This document shows positions 25,880 through 34,118 of a stretch of DNA of 64,000 nucleotides, one piece after another; within the stretch, counting starts at the first letter, position 1; each line of letters begins with the position of its first letter. The translations under genes and the position numbers were made by a program. Where the stretch lies: contig NZ_CP075189.1 in assembly GCF_020510565.1 (NCBI RefSeq), forward strand, positions 2,836,501 to 2,900,500. The letters run 5' to 3'. The notes under the pieces are model-generated. The model was given only the letters and a program-made list of their open reading frames with translations, made no database searches and was not told the DNA's origin. Source of the DNA: Ferribacterium limneticum (GTDB lineage Bacteria > Pseudomonadota > Gammaproteobacteria > Burkholderiales > Rhodocyclaceae).

Positions 25880-26518
25880 ATGCCCACCCGCGGCGACCGG
25901 CATTTGCGTGCCATCCAGCTTGCCAAGCAATTGGCTGAGCAGGGGGCTCGCTTGAAGACCATTCACAGCATCACCGGCCTCCCGCCACGCGAGGTCCAAC
26001 GGCTGTTCTTCGCCGACCCTCGGACTATCCCGCGCGGACGCGCGCCGGACTCGACTGAGTGGTATCACAACGCCAATCTCATTCTGCGCACCGATGCCTG
26101 TCTCATCGGTGCCAAGTATCGCCAGTTGCGCGGGCAGGGACTCACTGCCGGCGAAGCACTGGTCTTCGCCTACCGCGCCTACCAGGCCGCCACACTGCCG
26201 CCTTACCGCATCAGCCTGGACCGCGCCTTCAATCTCGTCTCCTATATCGACGGCATTTGGCTGGCCCGCACCCCCACCTTGTCGGTACTGACCTGTCCGG
26301 GCTGTGGCTGTGAATTCATCGCTGCGATCGGCACCGTGGCACGTTCGGGTGAAACATGCCCCTTCTGCAAATTGACCGAGCGCTTCCCACTGGACCATCG
26401 CATTCAGGCTTCGTACCCGGCGCATCCCGCCGTCGAGAGCATCGAGCGCCAACAGGGTTTGCTGGCACTTTTTCATAAGTTGAGTCTCGACGCCGAAGGC
26501 GAAACCCCGGCCGAATAG
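25880..26518 (+). CDS. FlhC-like subunit of an ICE master activator
   Basis: A 212-residue FlhC-family protein. The N-terminal half has the FlhC helix-turn-helix-like segment (RAIQLAKQLAEQGARLKTIHSITGLPPREVQRLFF), and the C-terminal half has a zinc site (CPGCGCEF and CPFCK) corresponding to the four-cysteine site of FlhC. It starts 6 bases after the FlhD-like gene, as in flhDC, setDC and acaDC. The predicted heterohexamer would activate promoters of the transfer genes. It is followed by the TraI-like gene after 79 bases. Confidence 0.85.
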   Translation: MPTRGDRHLRAIQLAKQLAEQGARLKTIHSITGLPPREVQRLFFADPRTIPRGRAPDSTEWYHNANLILRTDACLIGAKYRQLRGQGLTAGEALVFAYRAYQAATLPPYRISLDRAFNLVSYIDGIWLARTPTLSVLTCPGCGCEFIAAIGTVARSGETCPFCKLTERFPLDHRIQASYPAHPAVESIERQQGLLALFHKLSLDAEGETPAE

Positions 26519-26597
26519 AGGCGATTTCAGCGCGACAAGCGAAGCCGCTAGCCGAAAAATCGGGCATGACGTTTCCTTGCATGGACGCTGTCCCGCC

Positions 26598-28247
26598 ATG
26601 GCCGCCCCACCTACGCCAACCACCACCTATTCCGCCTCCGACCCTGGTTTCGCCGCGCTGCCGCTCGATGAGTTGCTGACCGGCGAAGCCGACCTGATTG
26701 CGCGCATCAAGCTGTGCTACGGCACCGACCGGAACAGCTTTGAACGCGACGTGCTGACCCTCGTTCGCCGTTACGCCGCTTGCGTGCATCTGCTGCCGGC
26801 GACCGCCGACAACTACTTCAGCAAGCCGGGCGGGCTCCTGCGGCTTGGCCTCGAAACCGCATTTTTCAGTCTGCAAGGGACCGACGCCCATATCTTCTCG
26901 GGGCGGATGAGCATCTCGGCACGCCGCCAACTGGAACCACGCTGGCGCCATGCGACCTTCATCGCCGGTCTCTGCTGCGAGTTGCATCGCCTGATGAGCC
27001 ATGTGATCGTCACCGATGCTGCCGGCGAGGCATGGCCGGCTTTCCTGATGCCGCTGGCCGACTGGCTGGCCGCCCAGCGCGCCGAGCGCTATTTCCTGCG
27101 CTGGCGACCGCAGGCGGTCGAGGCTCGTGGCCTGGGCCTGTTCGCGCTCCCCCTGGTCGTGCCGCCGGCCGTCATGGCCGACCTGTCCGAAGGCAATAGC
27201 GTCATCGTGCCGCATCTGCTGGCCAGTATCAGCGGCATCCCGGTCTATCGTGAGCACAACATTCTTGACGAACTCGTCCGCCGCTCGCTGGCCTTGGTCA
27301 TCGACCGCAACCTTGCGGCCAGCGCCGACCGCTACGGGACGCCCCAGTACGGCTCGCACCTGGAGCGCTATCTAGTCGACGCCCTGCGGCGGCTCGCCAG
27401 CTGGCATCCGGCGTGGATATCCAATCGCGAGAAGTCGCGCCTGTGGCTGGGCCAAGACGGCCTGTTCCTGGTCTGGCCCGGCGGCGCCGAGGACGTCTGT
27501 CAGTTGCTCGAATCCGACCAGTTGGCGGGCATTCCCAAGGCACCGGAAACCATGCTGGAAATTCTGCTAGCCGCCGGCGTCTTCGAAGCGGCCGGAGCGG
27601 AGCGCTCGACCTGGTCCATCCTGCCGCCGGGCGCCAAGACGCCGCTGGAAGCCGCAAAATTCTCGACGCCGGCCATCGTCCTTGCCGGGATCGATCCGCC
27701 ACCGGAAACCTTGCCGCAAGCGCTGGAATTCAAGCCACCGCCGGCGCCAGCCTCGGCTGGACCGCCAACGCCCCCGTCCGCTCCAACGTCGGCACCGGTG
27801 CATCCCCAGTTGTCGCTGATTCCGCCGCCCGCCGGCGACGACGCCAATGCAGCGCCGGTAGAGGAAGATTCCTGCTCATCCTTGCGGGCATCTGCCCCGA
27901 GTACATTCGCCTTGCAAGCCCCCCTGCGCCTAAATCCCCTGGTGCGGGACGCCTTGGCCAATGCCGTTCGGACGCTGAACGAAGGCATGGGGCCGCCCAT
28001 CGTCTGTACCGTCGCCGAGGGGCTTTTCGTGCCACTCGATGAATTCGTGCGCCGCGGTGTTCAACCGTCCCTAGCCATGCGCGCCCTCTGCGAGACCAGC
28101 ATTCTGGTGAAGCAAGCCCCCGACGGTCCACCGACACACTCCCGCGAGTTCAACGGCCAGCAGACCATCGGCATCGTACTCGACCCGCGCTACGTGAGCG
28201 GACTCGATCCGGCTGCCTTTGCCGCATCACCCAAAGAGAACAACTGA
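26598..28247 (+). CDS. TraI-like relaxase-family protein (MobH/TraI_2) with divergent HD motif
   Basis: A 549-residue protein of the ICE TraI/MobH group. The N-terminal domain shows LLPATADNYFSKPGGLLRLGLE, AHIFSGR, ARRQLEPRWRHATFIAGLC and PLADWLA, which follow the family frame. A Pro/Ala-rich linker (about residues 380-420) and a small C-terminal domain follow. Canonical MobH relaxases have a His-rich segment before PGGLL and a HD pair after AGLC; here these read DNYFSK and CELHR, so the usual metal ligands look changed. I choose ATG 26598 (MAAPPTP). It lies directly upstream of the coupling protein gene, one base from its start. Whether it nicks DNA is uncertain. Confidence 0.8.
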   Translation: MAAPPTPTTTYSASDPGFAALPLDELLTGEADLIARIKLCYGTDRNSFERDVLTLVRRYAACVHLLPATADNYFSKPGGLLRLGLETAFFSLQGTDAHIFSGRMSISARRQLEPRWRHATFIAGLCCELHRLMSHVIVTDAAGEAWPAFLMPLADWLAAQRAERYFLRWRPQAVEARGLGLFALPLVVPPAVMADLSEGNSVIVPHLLASISGIPVYREHNILDELVRRSLALVIDRNLAASADRYGTPQYGSHLERYLVDALRRLASWHPAWISNREKSRLWLGQDGLFLVWPGGAEDVCQLLESDQLAGIPKAPETMLEILLAAGVFEAAGAERSTWSILPPGAKTPLEAAKFSTPAIVLAGIDPPPETLPQALEFKPPPAPASAGPPTPPSAPTSAPVHPQLSLIPPPAGDDANAAPVEEDSCSSLRASAPSTFALQAPLRLNPLVRDALANAVRTLNEGMGPPIVCTVAEGLFVPLDEFVRRGVQPSLAMRALCETSILVKQAPDGPPTHSREFNGQQTIGIVLDPRYVSGLDPAAFAASPKENN

Positions 28248-28248
28248 G

Positions 28249-30153
28249 ATGCTGGTCCGCCGCTACGAGATGCCTTGGCGCCGGGCCTACGAAGCCTATG
28301 CCGCCATCGCCTGGGGACTGGCACTCCTCTATTTCGCAGGGATCGGTGTCATCGGCATACTTCCGCGGCAACTGGCGCTGCCGCTCACCCTCGCCTGCTT
28401 CGCCATGGGCGTATGGCGGGTGACCCAGGCGCTGCACATATTGATCCTGCGCGCCGCCCTGTGTGGACGCGCCATCGAAGTCATCGGCACCGACGACCTG
28501 GCCCGCTGCTGCCCTGACCCGGCCTCAGTGTTCCTGGGCTTCGGCTTCGAATGGCAGCCGGTGCATTCGCAGCGGCTCTATGAACTGGCCAAGATCGACT
28601 ACCGGGAATTCGCGGTATCGCCGCACTGGCTGCAGCTGCTCGGTTACGACCCCAAGCCCCAGCCGGACGCCGAGATCGGCCTGCCCTACATCCACGGTGT
28701 CGAGCCGCAGGAAGTCCTCTTGTACCGACCGCTGCAGAACTTCGAGGGCGGCACGCTGCTGGTCGGCACCACCCAGTCCGGCAAGGGCGTCGCCTTGGCC
28801 AACCTGATCACCCAGGCGATCCGGCGCGGCGACGTCGTGATCGTCATCGACCCGAAGAACAGCCGGCGACTGAAGCGCGTGGTCGAGCGCGCCTGCGCGG
28901 ACTACCGAGATCAGGATACCTTCCTGGAATTCCACCCGGCATTCCCGGAGCGCGGAGTACGGCTGGATTTCACCTTCAACTGGCAGAAGCCCACCGAAAT
29001 CGCCTCGCGCATCCAGTCCATCATGCCGCCCGACACGGCCGGCGCCTTCTCGGCCTTCGGCTGGGATGCCGTCAACGTCGTGGTGCAGGGCCTGGTCGAA
29101 ATCGAAGAGCGGCCCAACCTGGTGAAACTCACCAAGTACATCGAGGGCGGCATCGAACCGGTGCTGGAAGGATCGCTGCGCCGCTACTACGACCAGACCC
29201 TGGGCGCCGGCTGGCACGATCTGCCGGCGATGAAGAAACTGCTCAGCGACACCCAGCGCGGCAACCTGAAGCGGCCATCGGAAGCCGCCAGCGCCGACCT
29301 GATGGCCTTTGTCGCCTATTACGAGCACCACATCGCCCAGAACCAGCGCAACAAGGTGATCGACGCGCAGGTGCGCACCTTCCGCCACAATCGGGAGCAT
29401 TACCAGAAGATCACCGCCAACCTGCTGCCCATCCTGTCGATGCTGACCTCGGGGGACCTGGGGCGCAGCCTGTCGCCGGACCCGTTCGACGCCGACGACA
29501 CCCGGCCGATCATGAATTTTGAGAAGATCGAGCGCGCCGGCCACGTGCTCTACATGTGCCTGGATTCCCTGCCCGATCCGTCGGTCGCCTCGGCCATTGG
29601 CGCCCTGGCCCTGGCCGACCAGGCGGCGCGGGCCGGCATGCGCTACAACCTGGGCATTTACCGGCGCATCGCGCTGTTCGTCGATGAAGTGGCCAATGTC
29701 ATCAACCAGCCGTTGATCGAGATTCTCAACAAGGGCGCTGAGGGCGGCATCTTCACCACCTGTGCAATGCAGACCCTGGCCGACCTGGCCAAACGGCTGG
29801 GCAGCGAGGATGCGGCACGCATGGCCCTGGGCAACCTCAACAACCTGATCGCCCTGCGCACCAAGGACCGGCCGACCCAGGACTTCGTGGTCGAGACTTT
29901 CGGCAAGACAGCAATCCATACGGTGCGCGTCGGCCTCAGCCATGGTTCGGATGCCCACTTGGGCGACTTTTCGTCGAGCTATTCCGCGCAACTGACCGAG
30001 AGCTTCGAGGAGATGGTGCCAGCCGAGATACTGGGCAAGCTGCCCAATCTTCAGTACTTCGCGTCGGTGTCGGGCGGCCGGATTATCAAGGGGCGGTTTC
30101 CGATCCTCGACCCCGAGGCGGACGCCCCCCACCTCTCCACACAGGCCGCTTGA
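28249..30153 (+). CDS. traD: Type IV coupling protein, TraD/VirD4-like
   Basis: A 634-residue coupling ATPase. Two N-terminal transmembrane helices (about residues 17-60) are followed by a RecA-like domain with Walker A GTTQSGKG (residues 173-180) and Walker B ALFVDE (Asp479, Glu480). It would recruit the relaxase-DNA complex to a type IV secretion channel at the inner membrane. It begins one base after the TraI-like stop and overlaps the DUF4400 start, so the three form one unit. The order traI-traD-DUF4400 is standard in PFGI-1/SXT-like elements. No secretion channel genes follow, so it lacks its usual partner here. Confidence 0.93.
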   Translation: MLVRRYEMPWRRAYEAYAAIAWGLALLYFAGIGVIGILPRQLALPLTLACFAMGVWRVTQALHILILRAALCGRAIEVIGTDDLARCCPDPASVFLGFGFEWQPVHSQRLYELAKIDYREFAVSPHWLQLLGYDPKPQPDAEIGLPYIHGVEPQEVLLYRPLQNFEGGTLLVGTTQSGKGVALANLITQAIRRGDVVIVIDPKNSRRLKRVVERACADYRDQDTFLEFHPAFPERGVRLDFTFNWQKPTEIASRIQSIMPPDTAGAFSAFGWDAVNVVVQGLVEIEERPNLVKLTKYIEGGIEPVLEGSLRRYYDQTLGAGWHDLPAMKKLLSDTQRGNLKRPSEAASADLMAFVAYYEHHIAQNQRNKVIDAQVRTFRHNREHYQKITANLLPILSMLTSGDLGRSLSPDPFDADDTRPIMNFEKIERAGHVLYMCLDSLPDPSVASAIGALALADQAARAGMRYNLGIYRRIALFVDEVANVINQPLIEILNKGAEGGIFTTCAMQTLADLAKRLGSEDAARMALGNLNNLIALRTKDRPTQDFVVETFGKTAIHTVRVGLSHGSDAHLGDFSSSYSAQLTESFEEMVPAEILGKLPNLQYFASVSGGRIIKGRFPILDPEADAPHLSTQAA

Positions 30154-30776
30154 TGATCCGCGCCGTCGCCATACTGTCTCTGGTAATCCTGCTGACGCTG
30201 GTGCTGTACGTGCCGTCGGCCCATCCGCCGGAACGCTTCCTCGAGCAGTTACGCGCTGAACACGAGCTGGCCGCCGCATACTGGGGCGCAGCGTCCGCCC
30301 TGCGCATGCTCGACCGGGCAGTGCGAATGCAAGAAGCAACAGCCAATATCACCCCGATCCCGGCCGCGAAGGATGCGCCCTCGACTACAGGCGTCAATGG
30401 AGCGGTATCCCAGGAAATGTCCGCAGTTAACCGGCGCCTTTTCGATAATGCCTATTTCCGCTCGGTCGACGCCCTGCTCCTGCTCGCCAACTATCGGCTG
30501 GCCACCCTGCTCGAATGGCTGCCCTGGCTGACCGTCTTCGTTCTCGCTGCCCTTGTCGATGGCGGATTGGCGCGACTCGTCAAGGCCAAGGAGTTTTTGC
30601 AACACGATCCCGAGATGTTCGCACTCTACGCCAGCCTGGGCATCGTCACTCTCTGCATGACGGTCATCGGCTTCGTGCTGCCGGTGACGCTGCAGCCACT
30701 ATTGCTGCCGTGCGTGCCGCTGGTGGTCGGGGTACTGGCTGGGCGGGCGGTCGGGTGTTTTCACCGACGCGGATGA
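30153..30776 (+). CDS. DUF4400 ICE membrane protein (PFL_4697-like)
   Basis: A 207-residue membrane protein of the DUF4400 / PFL_4697 group found next to traD in many ICEs. It has an N-terminal helix (VAILSLVILLTLVLYV), a soluble middle part and about three C-terminal helices (WLPWLTVFVLAALVDGG, LYASLGIVTLCMTVIGFVLPVTL, LVVGVLAGRAVG). The ATG overlaps the last base of the traD stop. Its role is unproven; association with the coupling protein is inferred from synteny. It is the last recognisable conjugation gene of the block. Confidence 0.85.
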   Translation: MIRAVAILSLVILLTLVLYVPSAHPPERFLEQLRAEHELAAAYWGAASALRMLDRAVRMQEATANITPIPAAKDAPSTTGVNGAVSQEMSAVNRRLFDNAYFRSVDALLLLANYRLATLLEWLPWLTVFVLAALVDGGLARLVKAKEFLQHDPEMFALYASLGIVTLCMTVIGFVLPVTLQPLLLPCVPLVVGVLAGRAVGCFHRRG

Positions 30777-31255
30777 GGTAATACCCCGCAAAGAGTTCAG
30801 TGCGATCGCCCAAAAGACAGGTGCACTTTGACTGCCAGTGTCATGGCTACGTCACTGAATATCAGCACCCCAGGACAAATGACACCATCGGGTGATCGGT
30901 ATCGGTGACTACACTTCAGGCCATTCCTGGTATTCAGCAGGCTAGTCAATTCAGTTTGCAATAGGGTGGCAACTGGCCATTTTGGAGTTTGGCGGTGCTG
31001 CCCATTTCGCGGGCGAATTGTGCGGTGATCACGGTAGCGATCTTTACATGTATAAATTTAGGTGTTCGCCACCGCTTCCGCCGTGCTCCTCGGAACTATT
31101 TCGAGCCCTCCCCAGCCTCGGCTACTTACCGGTGTATCTCACGATAAACACCGGTACAGCACACGCTGCAGCGCCCCCCTGCTCGTTGATAGGGGCTGCA
31201 ATTTATGACGTTATGTAATTTCAGATTAGACTGTGCCACTCTTGAACTTATCACC
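30777..31255. other. Gene-free stretch at the right side of the conjugation genes
   Basis: About 480 bases with lower G+C than the transfer genes. No gene, terminal inverted repeat or terminator stands out. It is probably the junction where the rest of the element was lost or where cargo was inserted. Confidence 0.4.
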
Positions 31256-31723
31256 ATGAACGGTATGAAACTCGAAAAGATGGCTATTAGCTGGCATGGC
31301 CTTCTACCTAGCCTGACGAAATTCGTAGAGCAGTGGCAACCCCCAGCGCTTCAGGGTGAAACAAAATACCGAGATCATCTTCTCGAAACGTTACGAGCGT
31401 CGGTGCCAGGAGACGCCAAGGTCGAGAAAGAATATCGGCACCGTGGTACGACGATCGACGTCTGGCTCAAATGGCCAGGGCTTCTCTTAAGCGACGAGAT
31501 TGCCTTCGAACTCAAGGTCAATCTCAAGAAAAAGGCCGACTATGATCGCTTGGTTGGGCAAATCGAAGGAATGGAGCCGGCCAAGTACAAGACCATTGTT
31601 GTCCTCATTGGTGAAACTGACCAAGGTCTGTTTGGACGCCTAAAAGAACGCTACTCAAAATACATCCAAAACGACCTAGCCCCCACGATGTCTATCGTGT
31701 GCGTCCCTAGGGCTGGCGCGTAA
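31256..31723 (+). CDS. Predicted PD-(D/E)XK nuclease-like protein
   Basis: A protein of about 155 residues. The core RHRGTTIDVWLKW followed 15 residues later by IAFELKVNL gives the Asp...Glu-X-Lys pattern of PD-(D/E)XK nucleases, with VEKEY before it and helices after. No other domain is visible. Starts at 31205, 31256 and 31265 are all possible; none has a strong ribosome-binding site, and I prefer 31256. It sits upstream of the Mrr-like gene, in a nuclease-rich cargo patch. Restriction or repair would be typical roles, but the target is unknown. Confidence 0.65.
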   Translation: MNGMKLEKMAISWHGLLPSLTKFVEQWQPPALQGETKYRDHLLETLRASVPGDAKVEKEYRHRGTTIDVWLKWPGLLLSDEIAFELKVNLKKKADYDRLVGQIEGMEPAKYKTIVVLIGETDQGLFGRLKERYSKYIQNDLAPTMSIVCVPRAGA

Positions 31724-31785
31724 GCGTCACGCTGGCGACTCTGATCCAGAATCCTTCAACAACTGACAAATAGGCGTGGAATCGC

Positions 31786-32766
31786 GTGGGGCGTAAGCGA
31801 AAAGAAACACTGCTGGATATTGCACTTTTTTCCACCTGGCCAACGGCTGGTGTGATTTCAGTCGGGATCCTGTTCTTTGGTTACGTATTGGTGCCAGCAC
31901 TCTTCAATCACAACCAATTCCTTAAACCCCTGGCGGCAGGACTACAGCCATTGTTCCTAATTCTGGGTTGCGCGTTTGGAGCGATCTCACTGTTCAAATG
32001 GATTGGTCAGCTAAAAGAGTCGGCCAAAGCGCCATCACTTGAATTTGGCCGTAGATCATTGCCTCTTCAGTCGAATAAAAGATATAGGCGGGAAGACGTC
32101 GGAAATTCAAACGCGGGACGTATGGATCCAACATGTGCTCCCAAAGATCAGACCGGAAACACGCAGAACGAACCCAAGATCAAAGAATGGTCTCTTGCGT
32201 TGATTCAGTCGATTGAGTGGAAACGATTTGAAGACGTGTGCCAGAAGTTTTATGAGCAGAAGGGCATCCGTAGCGAATGCACTCCACTGGGGCCAGATGG
32301 TGGCATCGACATTCGGCTCTTCCAAGAAGAAAGCACGCCCCAGCAAGCCACGGCAATCGTTCAATGCAAGGCATGGGGAAGTAGCTTTGTCGGCGTGAAG
32401 CCAATTCGCGAACTCTTGGGGGTGATGGTCCACGAAAAGGTCAGTAAAGCCTTCTTCATGACAAGTGGCAAATACTCCGATGAGGCCAAAGCCTTCGCCG
32501 CACCGAATCGAATTACGCTGATTGATGGCGCTATGTTCCTGGCCATGCTCCAGCGGTTGCCAGAGGCTCCTCGCCAACAGCTTCTTGAGTTTTCTACTGC
32601 TGGCGACTTCAATGTGCCAACCTGCCCAAGCTGTGGCACCAGTATGCGCTTGGTCCAGGGAAAGGAAGGCCTGAGGGATTTTTGGGGATGCTTAAATTAT
32701 CCACGCTGCAGGCAAACGCTAGGTGCTCGTCGCGGTACTCATCTGACCACTGCTTACTACCAGTAG
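31786..32766 (+). CDS. Membrane-anchored Mrr-like restriction endonuclease with topoisomerase-type zinc finger
   Basis: A 326-residue protein. It has two N-terminal transmembrane helices (about residues 18-70), a linker, and an Mrr-type nuclease domain (residues 140-245) with LGPDGGIDIRL and AIVQCKAW as the Asp and Gln-X-Lys motif. A C-terminal topoisomerase-type zinc finger (CPSCG...CLNYPRC) follows. Mrr-like enzymes cut modified or foreign DNA; the membrane anchor would place it at the entry site. The start is GTG 31786. It is widespread in islands, so it is likely cargo of the element. Confidence 0.85.
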   Translation: MGRKRKETLLDIALFSTWPTAGVISVGILFFGYVLVPALFNHNQFLKPLAAGLQPLFLILGCAFGAISLFKWIGQLKESAKAPSLEFGRRSLPLQSNKRYRREDVGNSNAGRMDPTCAPKDQTGNTQNEPKIKEWSLALIQSIEWKRFEDVCQKFYEQKGIRSECTPLGPDGGIDIRLFQEESTPQQATAIVQCKAWGSSFVGVKPIRELLGVMVHEKVSKAFFMTSGKYSDEAKAFAAPNRITLIDGAMFLAMLQRLPEAPRQQLLEFSTAGDFNVPTCPSCGTSMRLVQGKEGLRDFWGCLNYPRCRQTLGARRGTHLTTAYYQ

Positions 32767-32860
32767 CCTCTTGTCCCTTGATCTCTGCAACCAGGCTAAT
32801 ATTTTCGCCCCCAATCGCATAGGCGGCTCACTTGCCTAAGTTGAGTCCAAAAGACAAATC

Positions 32861-33145
32861 ATGAACTACGTACGACCCAGCACTATTGTTCAATCGGCGA
32901 TGCTTTTTCTTTTTGCATCGTTATTTGCAGGTGTATGCAGCGCCGAATCCTACAAATGCAAGCAATCCGATGGAAAGTTGATTTATCAAAACTGGCCGTG
33001 CGGGAGCAAGGCGGAAATCGAGAGGCAGTCGGACAAACAACCTGATTTCCCAAAAATCGTGGCATGTGGATTGATTTCGGGACTGGAGGGTACGGGTAAA
33101 GCGTTAATTGGCAAGAAACCTGAGCCAGCCAACTGCACGAAGTAA
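32861..33145 (+). CDS. Exported DUF4124-like small protein
   Basis: A 94-residue protein with a clear signal peptide (about 28 residues ending CSAES). A short DUF4124-type motif follows (YKCKQSDGKLIYQNWPC), with Cys residues that could form disulfides. The function is unknown. It is followed by two other exported small proteins, all on the same strand with gaps of 30 bases or less, so the three may be co-expressed. Confidence 0.75.
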   Translation: MNYVRPSTIVQSAMLFLFASLFAGVCSAESYKCKQSDGKLIYQNWPCGSKAEIERQSDKQPDFPKIVACGLISGLEGTGKALIGKKPEPANCTK

Positions 33146-33175
33146 TTTTGGCGAGACCTGAGCTGGGAGCTATTG

Positions 33176-33475
33176 ATGAGAAAGCAGAGAGTAAGAATCA
33201 TGGCCACATTTTTGTTCTGCACTCTTGCGAATTCCGTGGCCGCTCACGGGGGCGGACTTGATGCAAATGGCTGTCACTTCAAGCGTTCAACAGGGGAGTA
33301 TCACTGTCATCGTGGCAGTGCCCTTGCCCCAGGCAACTTTGCCGCCCCCCATCGCGGGGGCAACTCGCAAGCACCCAATTATTTAATTACACCACAAGTC
33401 GATAGCACTTGTTACACCGGCCCACGAGGCGGCAGATACCGTATCGTCAATGGCCGGAAACGCTACGGTTGCTAA
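33176..33475 (+). CDS. Exported YHYH-type protein with basic-adaptor-like tail
   Basis: A 99-residue exported protein. After a signal peptide (ending SVAA) comes a YHYH-like motif, HGGGLDANGCHF and TGEYHCHRG, and at the C-terminus TGPRGGRYRI and NGRKRYGC, resembling the PBCV basic adaptor motif. The same tail is found on the neighbouring thermonuclease. ATG 33176 follows GGGAG. YHYH proteins often lie beside thermonucleases; no activity is established. The shared tail suggests both bind the same partner or surface. Confidence 0.75.
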   Translation: MRKQRVRIMATFLFCTLANSVAAHGGGLDANGCHFKRSTGEYHCHRGSALAPGNFAAPHRGGNSQAPNYLITPQVDSTCYTGPRGGRYRIVNGRKRYGC

Positions 33476-33490
33476 GGCCTAGGCGATAAG

Positions 33491-34072
33491 ATGAACTTAA
33501 TTGGAATCTTTTTATCCGTCATAGCAATCAGCGCCCACGCCGATACGCTCAACGGCTACGTGGTCAATATAACTGACGGTGACACCATCGTTGTCCTTGA
33601 CGCCAATCGCCAGCAACACAAGATCCGCCTGGCTGCCATTGATGCCCCCGAGAGCAACCAGGCGTTTGGATCGCGTTCAACTGAGAGCATTGCCAACTTG
33701 ACTTTTAACAAGACCGTAACGGTTGAGTGGAAAAAGAAAGATCGAGAACGCCTGATCGGCAAGGTGCTGATAAACGGTGTAGACATCAATCTCGAACAGG
33801 TGAAAGCCGGCATGGCCTGGTGGTACGTGAAGTACGCCAAAGAGCAATCAACTGTCCACCGGCGCATTTATGAGCAGGCAGAGTTGCAGGCCAGGGTGCA
33901 GCTGCTTGGCCTGTGGGGAGACGCGAACCCGACACCGCCGTGGGAGTTTCGCCATGCCAAGGATGGAGCGCAGCTGGAGGCGCCGTGTCCATGCTCTGGT
34001 ACTGTGAGCTGCACAGGTCCGAAAGGCGGGCGGTATTGCACTGCCGAAAATGGCAGGAAAAAGTATCGGTAA
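33491..34072 (+). CDS. Exported thermonuclease (SNase family) with basic-adaptor-like tail
   Basis: A 193-residue staphylococcal-nuclease-type enzyme. The signal peptide ends near ISAHA. The OB-fold domain has VNITDGDTIVV, KIRLAAIDAPE, DRERLIGKV and AGMAWWYVKYA, containing the usual calcium-binding Asp residues and catalytic Arg/Glu positions. The C-terminus carries TGPKGGRY and NGRKKYR, matching the tail of the YHYH protein upstream. It would cut DNA and RNA outside the cytoplasm. Lying 15 bases after the previous gene, it is probably in one unit with it. Confidence 0.9.
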   Translation: MNLIGIFLSVIAISAHADTLNGYVVNITDGDTIVVLDANRQQHKIRLAAIDAPESNQAFGSRSTESIANLTFNKTVTVEWKKKDRERLIGKVLINGVDINLEQVKAGMAWWYVKYAKEQSTVHRRIYEQAELQARVQLLGLWGDANPTPPWEFRHAKDGAQLEAPCPCSGTVSCTGPKGGRYCTAENGRKKYR

Positions 34073-34118
34073 GTGCTTCAGGTGTCTACCGGCCAACTGA
34101 GCTGACACGTAGTGGAAA

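Larger units (their letters stand above)
17173..30776. mobile_element. Remnant of an integrative and conjugative element (MobH-type, FlhDC-like control)
   Basis: This block is visibly richer in G+C than the flanks and carries a set typical of PFGI-1/ICEclc-like or SXT/IncC-like elements. It has an AlpA excision/regulatory protein, an AcaB/DUF1845-like protein, a GHKL ATPase, a TOPRIM primase-like protein, DUF932, an S24 repressor-like protein, an FlhD/FlhC-like pair, and TraI-like, TraD-like and DUF4400 proteins. No integrase, ParA/ParB, topoisomerase or type IV secretion genes are present. I found no flanking direct repeats by eye, so the ends are approximate. The nuclease-rich cargo up to 34072 may belong to it. 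Confidence 0.75.

Noticed and set aside
28525..30339. Long minus-strand open frame (about 600 codons) opposite traD
   Set aside because: It is antisense to a clear TraD gene, has odd composition and no family motifs; long antisense frames are normal in G+C-rich genes.
30777..31255. Insertion-sequence remnant at the end of the conjugation genes
   Set aside because: No terminal inverted repeats, target duplication or transposase motif was found by eye.
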